Source: Limnohabitans sp. WS1 (GTDB taxonomy: Bacteria > Pseudomonadota > Gammaproteobacteria > Burkholderiales > Burkholderiaceae_C). Taken from it: a stretch of 64,000 nucleotides of DNA. Position 1 is the first letter of the stretch. The number at the start of each line of letters is the position of its first letter. Of this stretch, positions 30,645-39,335 are shown in pieces. Below the pieces are notes generated by a model, which worked only from the letters and a program-made list of their open reading frames with translations, did no database searches and was not told where the DNA came from. The position numbers and the translations under genes were made by a program. The stretch lies in the NCBI RefSeq assembly GCF_003063265.1, contig NZ_NERU01000002.1:310001-374000 (forward strand). The letters run 5' to 3'.

Positions 30645-31031
30645 ATGGCATATTCTGAAAAAGTGGTTGACCACTACGAAAATCCCCGCAACGTGGGCTC
30701 TTTTGACAAGGGCGACGACAGCGTGGGCACCGGCATGGTCGGTGCACCGGCTTGCGGCGACGTGATGAAGCTGCAGATCAAGGTCAACCCGACAACCGGC
30801 GTGATCGAAGACGCACGCTTCAAGACCTACGGTTGCGGCTCGGCCATCGCCTCCAGCTCGCTCGTGACCGAGTGGGTCAAGGGCAAGACGCTCGACGAAG
30901 CGGCGGCCCTGAAGAACAGCCAAATCGCCGAAGAGCTGGCGCTGCCACCCGTCAAAATCCACTGCTCCATCTTGGCCGAAGACGCCATCAAGGCCGCAGT
31001 GGACGACTACAAAAAGAAACACCTGAACTGA
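30645..31031 (+). CDS. iscU: Fe-S cluster scaffold IscU
   Basis: A 128-aa scaffold on which clusters are built from IscS sulfur. The three ligand cysteines are in [24 protein letters not shown] and [12 protein letters not shown], and the chaperone-recognition motif LPPVK is present just before the last Cys. Good RBS (GGAG). The iscA gene begins two bases after its stop. Confidence 0.97.
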   Translation: MAYSEKVVDHYENPRNVGSFDKGDDSVGTGMVGAPACGDVMKLQIKVNPTTGVIEDARFKTYGCGSAIASSSLVTEWVKGKTLDEAAALKNSQIAEELALPPVKIHCSILAEDAIKAAVDDYKKKHLN

Positions 31032-31032
31032 C

Positions 31033-31356
31033 ATGGCCATCTCACTGTCTGCTGCCGCAGCTCGGCATGTGACCCGGTACCTGGCCAAACGTGGCTCGGG
31101 TGTCGGTGTGCGCCTGGGGGTCAAGACCACGGGCTGCTCGGGCCTGGCCTACAAGCTCGAGTACGTGGACGAGATCGCCCCGGAAGACGTGGTCTTTGAA
31201 GGCCACGGCGTCAAGGTGCTGGTGGACCCCAAAAGCCTGGCCTACATCGACGGCACCGAACTCGACTTTGTGCGCGAAGGCCTGAACGAGGGCTTTCGCT
31301 TCAACAACCCCAACGAGCGTGACCGTTGCGGTTGCGGTGAGTCGTTCCGTGTTTGA
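31033..31356 (+). CDS. iscA: Fe-S cluster assembly protein IscA (A-type carrier)
   Basis: A 107-aa A-type carrier with the conserved cysteines in [13 protein letters not shown] and the C-terminal CGCGESF. It transfers clusters or iron from the scaffold to target proteins. It is tightly packed behind iscU (one-base gap). Confidence 0.96.
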   Translation: MAISLSAAAARHVTRYLAKRGSGVGVRLGVKTTGCSGLAYKLEYVDEIAPEDVVFEGHGVKVLVDPKSLAYIDGTELDFVREGLNEGFRFNNPNERDRCGCGESFRV

Positions 31357-31371
31357 GCCGAGTGTGAGTTT

Positions 31372-31896
31372 TTGCGCGTGATTTCCCTCCAAGCCAACGA
31401 CTTCGAGCTGTTTGATGTGCCGGTGCAGTACGCACAGGACCGCGCTCAGCTCGACGCCCGCTGGAAGGCCTTGCAACGCGAAGCCCACCCCGACCGCTTT
31501 GCGGCCGAAGGCGCAGCCGCCCAGCGCATCGCCATGCAGTGGTCGGTGCGCATCAACGAGGCGTACCAGCGCCTGAAAGACCCGCTCAAACGTGCCGCCT
31601 ATTTGTGCGAGTTGCAAGGTGCGCCCGTGCAGGCCGAAAACAACACGGCCATGCCCGCCGCATTCTTGATGCAGCAAATGGAATGGCGCGAAAACCTCGA
31701 AGACACGGGCAGCGCCCAAGGCCTCGAATCCTTGGCAGACGAAGTGGCTGCCGAGCAGCGCCGTGTGCAGCAAACGCTGGGCGATTTGCTGGATGTGGCC
31801 AAAGACCCCGCGCAGGCCGTGGGGCAGGTGAGGGCGCTCATGTTCATTGAGCGCTTCACGCAAGAAGTGAACGCTAAACTCGACCGATTGACTTGA
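31372..31896 (+). CDS. hscB: Fe-S co-chaperone HscB
   Basis: A 174-aa J-protein. The N-terminal J domain shows the HPD motif (QREAHPDRFAAEGAAAQR), and the C-terminal three-helix domain (about 95-170) would bind IscU. It stimulates the HscA ATPase. The start is a TTG (31372) or a GTG two codons later; neither has a strong ribosome binding site, so the exact start is uncertain. Confidence 0.92.
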   Translation: MRVISLQANDFELFDVPVQYAQDRAQLDARWKALQREAHPDRFAAEGAAAQRIAMQWSVRINEAYQRLKDPLKRAAYLCELQGAPVQAENNTAMPAAFLMQQMEWRENLEDTGSAQGLESLADEVAAEQRRVQQTLGDLLDVAKDPAQAVGQVRALMFIERFTQEVNAKLDRLT

Positions 31897-31954
31897 CCCT
31901 CGGGTCGCAGCGCCTCATGCAGGTGGGCGACTTGAACACCATCCCTGATTGACC

Positions 31955-33820
31955 ATGGCGTTACTGCAGATTTCTGAACCGGGCCAGTCGCCCGACCCGC
32001 ACCAGCGCCGCATCGCGGTGGGCATTGACTTGGGCACCACGCACTCGCTGGTGGCTTCGGTGCGCAATGGCGTGTCCGAATGCCTGCCCGACGACGATGG
32101 CCGTGTGATTCTGCCGTCGGTGGTGCGCTTCATGCCGGGCCAGGGCCGCCAGATCGGTTTTGACGCTGTGGCGTCTGCCGCTTCCGACCCGGTCAACACC
32201 ATCGCTTCGGTCAAGCGTTTCATGGGCCGTGGCCTGAACGACATCGCCGACCGCAGCAAACTGCCTTATGAGTTCGTTGCCAGTGAGCAAGGCATGCTCT
32301 CCATCCAGACGGTGCAAGGCCCCAAGTCGCCCGTCGAGGTGAGCGCCGAAATCTTGGCCACCTTGCGTTACCGCGCCGAAGACACCTTCAACGACGACCT
32401 GTACGGCGCCGTGATCACCGTGCCCGCCTACTTTGACGATGCCCAGCGCCAGGCCACCAAAGACGCGGCACAGCTGGCTGGCCTGAATGTGCTGCGCCTG
32501 ATCAACGAACCCACCGCAGCGGCCATTGCCTATGGCCTGGACAACGCCAGTGAAGGCGTTTACGCCGTGTTTGATCTGGGTGGCGGCACTTTCGATATTT
32601 CCATCTTGCGCCTCACGCAAGGCGTGTTTGAGGTGCTGTCCACAGGCGGCGATTCGGCCTTGGGCGGCGACGATTACGACCAGGCCTTGGCCGACTTCGC
32701 CATGGCCCAACAGCCCGGCTTGCAAGCCGCCACGGCCGAAGACAAAACCCGGCTCAAGGCGGCAGCCCGTGCCGCCAAAGAAGCTTTGACCAGCGCAGAC
32801 GCCACCAGTCTGGATGTGGCGCTGTCCACTGGCGCTTTGTCGGTGCAGATCAGCCGCGCAAATTTTGAGCAAGCCACACAGACTCTGACGGCCCGCTGCG
32901 TCACGGCCGTGCGCAAAGCGCTGCGCGATGCGCAGCTGGCCAAAGACGATGTACAAGGCGTGGTCATGGTGGGCGGCTCCACCCGCATGCCGCAAATCCA
33001 GCAAGCCGTGGCTGACTTTTTTGATCAAGCCCCGCTCAACAACCTCAACCCCGACGAAGTCGTCGCCTTGGGCGCGGCCATCCAGGCCAACCAGTTGGCA
33101 GGCAACAACGCCGCTGGCGAGTTGTTGTTGCTCGATGTGATTCCGCTGTCGTTGGGCATCGAGACCATGGGCGGCTTGGTCGAGCGCATCATTCCGCGTA
33201 ACCAAACCATCCCCACCGCCATGGCGCAGGACTTCACCACTTACCAAGACGGCCAGACCGCGCTGGCGCTGCATGTGGTGCAGGGTGAACGCGATCTGGT
33301 GCAAGACTGCCGCAGCCTGGCCCGCTTTGAGCTGCGTGGCATCCCGCCCATGGCTGCAGGTGCAGCCCGCATCCGCGTGACTTTCACGGTGGACGCCGAT
33401 GGCTTGCTGAACGTCGGGGCCAAAGAACAAATCAGTGGTGTCGAAGCGCGCATCGACGTCAAGCCCTCGTATGGCCTGAGCGATGACCAGATCGCCACCA
33501 TGCTGCAAGAAAGCTTCACCACCGCGCAAGCCGACATGAAGGCGCGTGCGCTGGTGGAAGCCCGTGTGGATGCCGATCGCATGCTGCTGGCCACGCGCAG
33601 CGCCTTGGCAGCAGACGGCGATTTGCTGCAAGCGTCAGAGCGCAGCGCCATCGACGCACTCATGGCCACATTGCAAGCCGCCGTGCAAACCGAACAAGAC
33701 GCCAAGGCATTGGAAGACTGCACCCAAGCGCTGGCCAAAGGCACCGAAGCCTTTGCGGCCGAGCGCATGAACCACAGCATCCAGAAAGCCCTGGCCGGTC
33801 AAAACATCCAGGCCTTGTAA
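31955..33820 (+). CDS. hscA: Fe-S specialised Hsp70 chaperone HscA
   Basis: A 621-aa Hsp70. The nucleotide-binding domain starts with [16 protein letters not shown] and includes [14 protein letters not shown] and [13 protein letters not shown]; the substrate-binding domain begins after [14 protein letters not shown]. With HscB it releases the cluster from IscU. The ATG (MALLQISE) is preferred over a TTG two codons earlier. Length matches E. coli HscA (616 aa). Confidence 0.96.
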   Translation: MALLQISEPGQSPDPHQRRIAVGIDLGTTHSLVASVRNGVSECLPDDDGRVILPSVVRFMPGQGRQIGFDAVASAASDPVNTIASVKRFMGRGLNDIADRSKLPYEFVASEQGMLSIQTVQGPKSPVEVSAEILATLRYRAEDTFNDDLYGAVITVPAYFDDAQRQATKDAAQLAGLNVLRLINEPTAAAIAYGLDNASEGVYAVFDLGGGTFDISILRLTQGVFEVLSTGGDSALGGDDYDQALADFAMAQQPGLQAATAEDKTRLKAAARAAKEALTSADATSLDVALSTGALSVQISRANFEQATQTLTARCVTAVRKALRDAQLAKDDVQGVVMVGGSTRMPQIQQAVADFFDQAPLNNLNPDEVVALGAAIQANQLAGNNAAGELLLLDVIPLSLGIETMGGLVERIIPRNQTIPTAMAQDFTTYQDGQTALALHVVQGERDLVQDCRSLARFELRGIPPMAAGAARIRVTFTVDADGLLNVGAKEQISGVEARIDVKPSYGLSDDQIATMLQESFTTAQADMKARALVEARVDADRMLLATRSALAADGDLLQASERSAIDALMATLQAAVQTEQDAKALEDCTQALAKGTEAFAAERMNHSIQKALAGQNIQAL

Positions 33821-33853
33821 AAGCCCGACCTGCCCTGAATTCAGAAGACTCTT

Positions 33854-34192
33854 ATGCCCGTCATCAAAATCCTGCCCCACGCCGAGTATTGCCCCCAAGG
33901 TGCCGAGATCACCGCGCCTTCGGGCACCAGCATCTGCGAAGCGCTGCTCGACAACCACATCAACATCGAGCACGCCTGCGACATGAGCGCGGCTTGCACC
34001 ACCTGCCATGTGGTGGTGCGCGAAGGCTTCAACAGCCTCAATGAGATGGAAGAAACCGAAGAAGACCTGCTTGACCGTGCTTGGGGGCTGGAGCCCAATT
34101 CGCGCCTGAGCTGCCAGGCCTTTGTGGCCAAGAGCGATCTGGTCATCGAGATCCCGCGCTACACCATCAACCACGCCAAAGAACTGCACTGA
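33854..34192 (+). CDS. fdx: ISC-type [2Fe-2S] ferredoxin
   Basis: A 112-aa adrenodoxin-type ferredoxin with the cluster cysteines in ACDMSAACTTCHVVV and LSCQAF. It donates electrons during cluster assembly. Last gene of the isc operon here; iscX is not seen. dnaQ starts 17 bp later and may be co-transcribed. Confidence 0.95.
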   Translation: MPVIKILPHAEYCPQGAEITAPSGTSICEALLDNHINIEHACDMSAACTTCHVVVREGFNSLNEMEETEEDLLDRAWGLEPNSRLSCQAFVAKSDLVIEIPRYTINHAKELH

Positions 34193-34208
34193 GCCGGAGC
34201 TGCAAGCC

Positions 34209-34919
34209 ATGCGCCAAATCGTTCTGGACACCGAAACCACCGGCCTCTCAGCTGAGGGCGGCGACCGCATCATCGAGCTCGGTTGTGTGGAGCTTTACGC
34301 CCGCAAGCTCACAGGCAACAACCTGCATTTCTATTTCAACCCCGAGCGGGACAGCCACGAAGACGCCCTCAGGGTGCACGGCATCAGCAATGAATTTTTG
34401 CGCGACAAACCCAAGTTCGCTCAGTTGGCCGATGACATCCTGAATTACTTGGCCGATGCGGAATTGATCATCCACAACGCCGCATTTGACATTGGCTTTC
34501 TGAACAAGGAACTCGAACGCGTTGGCAAAAAGCCTTTGAAGGCCTATGTCAGCGGCGTGATCGACACCTTGGCCATGGCCAAGGAAATGTTCCCCGGCAA
34601 ACGCAACAGCCTCGACTCGCTGTGTGATCGCCTCGAAGTCGATAATTCCGGGCGCACCCTGCACGGCGCTTTGCTTGACGCCGAGCTGCTGGCCGATGTC
34701 TACATCAACATGACTCGGGGGCAAGAGGCATTGTTGATCGATGCAGGTGACACGCCCACTGATACGCAGACTGTGGTGGTGCAGGTCGATTTGAGCACCT
34801 ATGTCTTGCCCGTGTTGCCCGCCAATGTTCAGGAGTTGGCCGCGCACGATGAGGTCTTGGTCCAGCTTGATAAATCGAGCGGAGGAAAAACCGTATGGCG
34901 TCAACTTGCGGCGGTTTAA
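34209..34919 (+). CDS. dnaQ: DNA polymerase III epsilon subunit (3'-5' proofreading exonuclease)
   Basis: A 236-aa DEDDh exonuclease. Exo motifs: QIVLDTETTGL (Exo I), HNAAFDIGFLNKEL (Exo II), and HGALLDAELLADVY (Exo III). The C-terminal tail should bind the polymerase alpha subunit. The start MRQIVLD was chosen over a longer frame that overlaps fdx out of phase. It proofreads chromosomal replication. Confidence 0.95.
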   Translation: MRQIVLDTETTGLSAEGGDRIIELGCVELYARKLTGNNLHFYFNPERDSHEDALRVHGISNEFLRDKPKFAQLADDILNYLADAELIIHNAAFDIGFLNKELERVGKKPLKAYVSGVIDTLAMAKEMFPGKRNSLDSLCDRLEVDNSGRTLHGALLDAELLADVYINMTRGQEALLIDAGDTPTDTQTVVVQVDLSTYVLPVLPANVQELAAHDEVLVQLDKSSGGKTVWRQLAAV

Positions 34920-35000
34920 AAAAATTGCTGAAATTTTGAAGCCTGTTTTCTGTAATCGAATTTTTTTATGCCATAATCGAATTCTTCGCTGAGAGGCGTA

Positions 35001-35075
35001 GGGCGGTTAGCTCAGGGGTAGAGCACTGCATTCACACTGCAGGGGTCACAAGTTCGAAACTTGTACTGCCCACCA
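35001..35075 (+). tRNA. tRNA-Val (anticodon CAC)
   Basis: The cloverleaf folds cleanly. Acceptor GGGCGGT pairs with ACTGCCC (one G-T pair), D-arm GCTC/GAGC, anticodon stem CTGCA/TGCAG enclosing TTCACAC with anticodon CAC, and T-arm ACAAG/CTTGT around TTCGAAA. CCA is encoded. A CATAAT -10-like box lies about 25 bp upstream. The prophage integrase gene follows its 3' end. Confidence 0.95.
35048..35075 (+). other. Probable prophage attachment site (attL) in the tRNA 3' end
   Basis: Integrases of this type recombine into tRNA 3' ends and the phage then restores the gene. The T-arm to CCA portion of tRNA-Val directly adjoins phage DNA here. The second copy (attR) should lie beyond the right edge of the window, so the exact core cannot be defined. 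Confidence 0.5.
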
Positions 35076-35093
35076 AAAATTCCCAATGAAAAC

Positions 35094-35127
35094 AAGCACC
35101 TAGCGGTAACGCAAGGTGCTTTTTTTT
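35094..35127 (+). terminator. tRNA-Val terminator
   Basis: AAGCACCT (35094-35101) pairs with AGGTGCTT (35114-35121), followed by a run of T. It lies 18 bp after the tRNA. Confidence 0.88.
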
Positions 35128-35153
35128 CGTCTGTCGTGGGGTGTGTGTAATTT

Positions 35154-35178
35154 CCTGTGTAAAACGCTTTTACACAGG
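35154..35178. repeat. Perfect 11-bp inverted repeat at the integrase 3' end
   Basis: CCTGTGTAAAA-CGC-TTTTACACAGG lies just after the integrase stop codon, between it and the tRNA. No strong T-run follows on either side. It could be a weak terminator for the leftward early operon or an arm/regulatory site for recombination. Confidence 0.6.
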
Positions 35179-35181
35179 GGG

Positions 35182-36141
35182 TCAGCCGGTCATGAGATTG
35201 CCCAGTTTTTCGAGGGCTTGTCGCTGTGCGTCCACCTGCAGGTGGCTGTAGCGCTGGGTGGTTTGGACGGTGCTGTGTCCAAGGATCTTGCTGATCGTGT
35301 ACAGGTCCACACCCAAGCCCAGCATGATCGATGCGCAGCTGTGGCGCAGGTCGTGGAAGTTGACGTGGGGCATGCCTGCCTTGATGCGGGCGCGCTGCCA
35401 TGCGGTCTTGATGCCCTCGACGCCCACTGTGGTGGGAAAGTACACCAGCCACGGCCTGAGCGCCGGGATGATGGGGATGATGCGGGGCTTGAGGGTCTTG
35501 GTGTGGCTGCCGGGCAGGCTGATCACGTCCTGGCCAATGTCTTCGGCCCGGATCTTCACCAGCTCGCCACGGCGGGCACCTGTGAGCAATGCAGCCCAGA
35601 TCACGGCTTGCACTTGCTTGGTGCAGTGCTGGGCAATTTGGCCCACTTGCTCGATGCTGAGAAACACTTCACGCTTGTTGTTGACGGGCACGAACTTGAT
35701 GCGCAGGCCAAAGTTTTCGGGGGTCAGGCTTCGCTCCCAGGCGATGGTGAGGCCTTTTTTGAGGGTGGCCAGTGAGCGGTTGACGGTGGCGGGGGCGTAC
35801 TGGGTGGTGAGGTCTTTGACCGCGTGGGCGGTGAATTCGCGGGCTTGGGATGCGGTGTACTTTTCGGCCCAGGGCACCAGGCGAAGGGCGTGGTGTTCGC
35901 TGGTGGATGCGCTGCGCAGGCCTGCAGCGTGGGCGATGTAGAGCTGCAGGGCACCCACCATGGGGAAATCCCCCACTTGGGGGATTTGGCCGGGGGCCTT
36001 GGCCAAAGCCCCCCGGATCTCGCTTTCTACGCGCTTGGCATCACTCGCAGTTGCACCCGCCTTAAGGATGCGGTGGACGCGCTGGCCATCGACCATGACG
36101 CCGACGTGCCTACGGCCTTTTTTGTCTTCCCAGGTTGACAT
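35182..36141 (-). CDS. int: Tyrosine recombinase (phage integrase)
   Basis: A 319-aa integrase that inserts and excises the prophage at tRNA-Val. Catalytic residues are visible as R in LLTGARRGELVKIR, H-x-L-R in HDLRHSCASIMLGLG, and ILGHSTVQTTQRYSHL with the nucleophilic Tyr. The N-terminal ~60 residues form an arm-binding region. The ATG (MSTWEDKK) has an AAAGGA box; a GTG seven codons upstream is less likely. It overlaps the AlpA-like gene by 115 bp, in a different frame. Confidence 0.94.
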   Translation of the reverse strand: MSTWEDKKGRRHVGVMVDGQRVHRILKAGATASDAKRVESEIRGALAKAPGQIPQVGDFPMVGALQLYIAHAAGLRSASTSEHHALRLVPWAEKYTASQAREFTAHAVKDLTTQYAPATVNRSLATLKKGLTIAWERSLTPENFGLRIKFVPVNNKREVFLSIEQVGQIAQHCTKQVQAVIWAALLTGARRGELVKIRAEDIGQDVISLPGSHTKTLKPRIIPIIPALRPWLVYFPTTVGVEGIKTAWQRARIKAGMPHVNFHDLRHSCASIMLGLGVDLYTISKILGHSTVQTTQRYSHLQVDAQRQALEKLGNLMTG

Positions 36142-36299
36142 GCTTGGTTTTCCTTTAGCCACTGTTTACATTCGGCGAGATCGTAGCGTTTGGCGCGCAG
36201 CCCCACGGGCGTGTAGGGCAGGCCCGCCAATTCCAGGCGCCTGACGGTGCTTTCGCTGATCGCAAGGGCGGCACAGAGTTGTTGGCGGTTCAGGCTCAT
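36027..36299 (-). CDS. AlpA/excisionase-like helix-turn-helix protein
   Basis: A 90-aa protein. A MerR/AlpA-type helix-turn-helix fills the first 50 residues (CAALAISESTVRRLELAGL and YDLAECKQWLKEN). The rest is encoded within the overlap with int and is low-complexity. Its place next to int, and overlap with the methyltransferase stop (ATGA), suggests an excisionase or an int regulator. Confidence 0.7.
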   Translation of the reverse strand: MSLNRQQLCAALAISESTVRRLELAGLPYTPVGLRAKRYDLAECKQWLKENQACQPGKTKKAVGTSASWSMASASTASLRRVQLRVMPSA

Positions 36300-37846
36300 G
36301 CCGCAATCCTTCCTTCAGCGATTTCGCTGTAATTGGCCCGCACCAGCGCCTCGGCTGGGGGTGGGCTCACGCTGTTGCCGCACATGCGGACCTGTGCGGT
36401 TTTGGTCATGGGCTCGCCGTCTGCACCGGTCTCAAACTGGTAGCTGGCCGGAAAGCCTTGGGCTGCGTAGAGCTCCTTTGGGGTGAGCATGCGCAGGCCG
36501 ATGTCCACGATCACCCATTCCTCGCCCGCGATGGTCACGGTGACAAGGCCCAGGCGGTCTTTTGTCGGGATCGTGTGCGCCGGGTCGGTCAGGCTTTGGT
36601 CTTGCCCGCCTTCGCTGTAGTACTTGACCAAAAAGGCCCGGACTTCGCCGTGGTGGGTGCCTTGGGCGCTGATCGTGTGCAGGGGCTCGGTGACTGGCCC
36701 GCCCACGTTGTCGCCGCGCAGCTTGACCAGGTGGCTTGTGACCAGGCCTGCAGCCGCGCCCGATGCGGTGACGGTGTTCAATGGCTGGGCGATGTCTCGC
36801 ACGCCGTGTGAAAAGCGCTTGCCGCCTTCTTTGCCCTCGCCGTGCCCCATGTGGATCAGTGACGCGGTGACCAAGCTGTGATGGTCCACGCTGGTGACGG
36901 TGCCGATGGGGTCGGCTAGGTCTGAGCCCACTACGCCGGTGTAGTGTTTGGCAAGGAAGGCCGTGACCAGGGCGTGATGCCCGCCAGTGGTGATGGTGCG
37001 CACCGGTTCAGTGACGGCCGCGCCGGGGTGGCCAGTGGTGTTGGTCACAATGAACGGCTTGCCCGCCTCGATGACGTACCGCACCAAGCCTTTGGCAATC
37101 CGCCTGCATGTCGCATCTGCCAGCGGCTTTTTGCGCTCAAAGATGCTCGGGCAGGGGATCGACCAATCGATGCACTCAGCGGCCGTGCGCCAGGGCTTGA
37201 GGCCTTTTGGGGCCTTGCCTTTGGCGTCAGGCTTGGTGTGTGTGGGCTCAGGCCACACGATTGGCAGGCCATCCCGGCGGGCCACCAGAAACAAGCGCTT
37301 GCGGATCGTGGGGGCACCGTAGTCGCAGGCGCGCAGCTCACGCCACTCCACCTTGTAGCCCAGGGCCTCCAGCTGCCCCACCCACTGCTTGAAGGTCTCG
37401 CCTTTGCGCTCGGGGCATGGCCGGTTGTCTTCACCCAGCGGCCCCCAAGTCTGAAATTCCTCGACGTTCTCGAGGAAGATCACTCGGGGCTTGACGGCTT
37501 TGGCCCACTTGACCACCACCCAGGCCAAGCCTCGGATTTTCTTGGACACGGGCGTGCCGCCTTTGGCCTTTGAAAAGTGCTTGCAATCGGGCGATGCCCA
37601 CAGTGCGCCCACCGGCTGGCCATTTGTCACAGCGATGGGGTCCACCTCAAACACGTCGCTGATGAAGTGACGGGTCTGAGGGTGATTGGCAGTGTGCAGG
37701 CTGATCGCTTCGGGGTCGTGGTTGACGGCAATGTCAACGTGCCGGCCGATGGCGGCCTCGATGCCGGTGGACGCGCCGCCACCGCCTGCGAAAAGGTCAA
37801 CAACCAGCTCGTGGGCCAGGGGCAAAAGGAATTGAGGGGGTTTCAT
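36296..37846 (-). CDS. Phage C5-cytosine DNA methyltransferase
   Basis: A 516-aa methyltransferase. Motif I VDLFAGGGGASTGIEAA, catalytic motif IV as ASPDCKHFSKAKGG (Cys after Asp instead of the usual PCQ), motif VI ENVEEF, and motif X GNSVSPPPAEALVRAN. The variable region is long and contains about five degenerate repeats of the form P-x-x-T-[IV]-x-x-x-x-H-x-x-[LV]-V-x-x-x-L (e.g. EPVRTITTGGHHALVTAFL). No cognate endonuclease is next to it. It probably protects phage DNA from host restriction. Confidence 0.9.
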   Translation of the reverse strand: MKPPQFLLPLAHELVVDLFAGGGGASTGIEAAIGRHVDIAVNHDPEAISLHTANHPQTRHFISDVFEVDPIAVTNGQPVGALWASPDCKHFSKAKGGTPVSKKIRGLAWVVVKWAKAVKPRVIFLENVEEFQTWGPLGEDNRPCPERKGETFKQWVGQLEALGYKVEWRELRACDYGAPTIRKRLFLVARRDGLPIVWPEPTHTKPDAKGKAPKGLKPWRTAAECIDWSIPCPSIFERKKPLADATCRRIAKGLVRYVIEAGKPFIVTNTTGHPGAAVTEPVRTITTGGHHALVTAFLAKHYTGVVGSDLADPIGTVTSVDHHSLVTASLIHMGHGEGKEGGKRFSHGVRDIAQPLNTVTASGAAAGLVTSHLVKLRGDNVGGPVTEPLHTISAQGTHHGEVRAFLVKYYSEGGQDQSLTDPAHTIPTKDRLGLVTVTIAGEEWVIVDIGLRMLTPKELYAAQGFPASYQFETGADGEPMTKTAQVRMCGNSVSPPPAEALVRANYSEIAEGRIAA

Positions 37847-38151
37847 GCCGCCTCCGACTGATTAACCAAGGCCACGGCGGTGGCTTTGGCGGTGATTTCG
37901 GAAAATTTGCCCATGGTGTGGGTGCGCAGGTTTTCGGTCATGAAGACCAAGGGGGTGCCGGGTGTCAGGTGGGTTTTGTTGTCGTCAAACCAGTTGGCGG
38001 CTTGTTGGCCTTTCCAGAAGATGCGCCAAGATTCGACTTGCTGTGTGGCGATGCGATCGACGCACAGCAGGGTGACGGTCCACTCGCCTTTGCTGTCTTT
38101 GGTCAGGGTGGGTGGGGTGCGGCTCAAAAAGAGCATTCCGGTGGCTTTCAT
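37843..38151 (-). CDS. Small phage protein of the early operon
   Basis: A 102-aa soluble protein (MKATGMLFLSRTPPTL...) of unknown function. RBS GGAGCC precedes the ATG. Its stop overlaps the methyltransferase start by four bases. A longer frame reaching to 38688 has no homology in its first 180 residues and overlaps the next gene, so I use the short form. No recognised domain. Confidence 0.7.
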   Translation of the reverse strand: MKATGMLFLSRTPPTLTKDSKGEWTVTLLCVDRIATQQVESWRIFWKGQQAANWFDDNKTHLTPGTPLVFMTENLRTHTMGKFSEITAKATAVALVNQSEAA

Positions 38152-38165
38152 GGTGGCTCCTGGTC

Positions 38166-38681
38166 TTAGGCGCAGGCCTGCGCTGGGGTGGATGGGGTGG
38201 GCTTGGCTGGGGCTTTGATCAACCTGCCCCCGGTACGCGCGGTTTCGGATTTGGCGTGGTGCCACGCCTGGTCGTATTCCTTGGCACTCAGGTTTTGCAG
38301 TTGGTATTCGAAGAGTTCGAGCAGTGTGGTGACGCTGTCCAATTCGTCGAAATAGAGGCTGGTGGGCTTCCATGTTTTGGTTTTGCGGGCGCGTTGCTCG
38401 ATGCGGGCCAGGGCCAAATCGGCTTTGGTCAGGTGCTCGATCAGGCCGCGCACGATGCCTTTTTTCTCGATGCTCAGCGAGATGGCCACGGCACTGGCGA
38501 TGACTGTCCATTGCAGCTCGGTGGCGCGGCCTTCGCGCAGGGCGCGGTGGGCGTCGCGCAGCGGGTCCATGCGGGCTGCGATTTCGTCGGGCAGCAGCTT
38601 GGTGGCGCGGAACAGGGCGATGTCGAGCGTGTTGGTCGACTTGACCCAGCGGGGGCGACGGGGTTTGCGTTGGCCGTTCAT
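38166..38681 (-). CDS. Phage early-operon protein, unknown function
   Basis: A 171-aa, mostly helical, basic protein (MNGQRKPRRPRWVKSTN...). No catalytic motif. The helix-rich region 30-110 (LRDAHRALREGRATELQW) and position among replication/modification genes are typical of accessory early proteins of Burkholderiales phages. ATGA-coupled to the upstream gene. Confidence 0.7.
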   Translation of the reverse strand: MNGQRKPRRPRWVKSTNTLDIALFRATKLLPDEIAARMDPLRDAHRALREGRATELQWTVIASAVAISLSIEKKGIVRGLIEHLTKADLALARIEQRARKTKTWKPTSLYFDELDSVTTLLELFEYQLQNLSAKEYDQAWHHAKSETARTGGRLIKAPAKPTPSTPAQACA

Positions 38682-39040
38682 GGGGCACCGCCTTTCGTCA
38701 CCGCATAGCCATGCTTTTTGAGCAGCTTGATGGCCGCCCGGATCGCGGTGGCCTCGGCTGACTGGTGCTCAAAGTTCCAGGCGTACATGCCGCTCTGCAG
38801 CAGCACCCGGCCCATCTTGATGTCGTGCTTGAGCAGCAGCCAAACAAGGTTTTGTGTGTGGCTGGGCAGGTCTACGTCAAACGCGATTTCAGCGGCGCTC
38901 ATGGGGCGGGCCGTGCTTTTGAGCAGGTCGCGGATGCTGCCTGTGCGGCTTTTGGACTTGGGCTCTGCGCCCGGTTGCCAGGTGGTTTGCACGCGCCGTT
39001 TGCGTGCCAGCGCTTTTGACATTTGCTCAAACGGGTTCAT
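38678..39040 (-). CDS. Phage early-operon protein, possible winged-helix DNA-binding protein
   Basis: A 120-aa basic protein. Residues 35-80 (SIRDLLKSTARPMSAAEIAF, then PSHTQNLVWLLLKHDIKMGRV) look like a winged-helix core of the kind in small DNA-binding phage regulators. Start and stop overlap its neighbours by ATGA. Confidence 0.65.
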   Translation of the reverse strand: MNPFEQMSKALARKRRVQTTWQPGAEPKSKSRTGSIRDLLKSTARPMSAAEIAFDVDLPSHTQNLVWLLLKHDIKMGRVLLQSGMYAWNFEHQSAEATAIRAAIKLLKKHGYAVTKGGAP

Positions 39041-39207
39041 GGTCGCACCTCCACCAGGTCACCGAAGTCATTGACTACGGCGGTTTTCGAGGGGATGAAA
39101 CAACCCTCGGATGACAAAAAAACGACCAGGTACGTGCCTGCGCGGTAGTAAGGGCTGGGTCCGTAAATGGGGACCCAGCCGACACTGATCTTTCCCCAGG
39201 TGGTCAT
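39037..39207 (-). CDS. Small phage protein (56 aa)
   Basis: A 56-aa frame beginning MTTWGKISVGWVP and ending NDFGDLVEVRP. Both ends overlap neighbouring genes by ATGA, which is strong evidence that it is a real gene. It has a hydrophobic centre (AGTYLVVFLSS) too short for a clear membrane helix. Function unknown. Confidence 0.65.
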   Translation of the reverse strand: MTTWGKISVGWVPIYGPSPYYRAGTYLVVFLSSEGCFIPSKTAVVNDFGDLVEVRP

Positions 39208-39335
39208 GCTGCACCGCCTTTCGTTTGTGCCTGGTCGTATTCAATGGCCTTGGCCACATCGTGGCGGCCGGTCAGCAGTGCGATCCAGCGCATGGCGCAC
39301 AGGGTCTTGGCCAAGTGGATTTGAGCGGGGCTCAT
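39204..39335 (-). CDS. Very small phage protein (43 aa)
   Basis: A 43-aa frame (MSPAQIHLAKTLCAMRW, ending AQTKGGAA), coupled by ATGA at both ends to its neighbours. Amphipathic helical composition; function unknown. The consistent overlap chain is the support. Confidence 0.6.
   Translation of the reverse strand: MSPAQIHLAKTLCAMRWIALLTGRHDVAKAIEYDQAQTKGGAA

Noticed and set aside
37843..38688. A 281-codon gene
   Set aside because: The first ~180 residues are a shadow of the 171-aa gene at 38166-38681; only the last 102 residues, starting at a good RBS, form a plausible gene.
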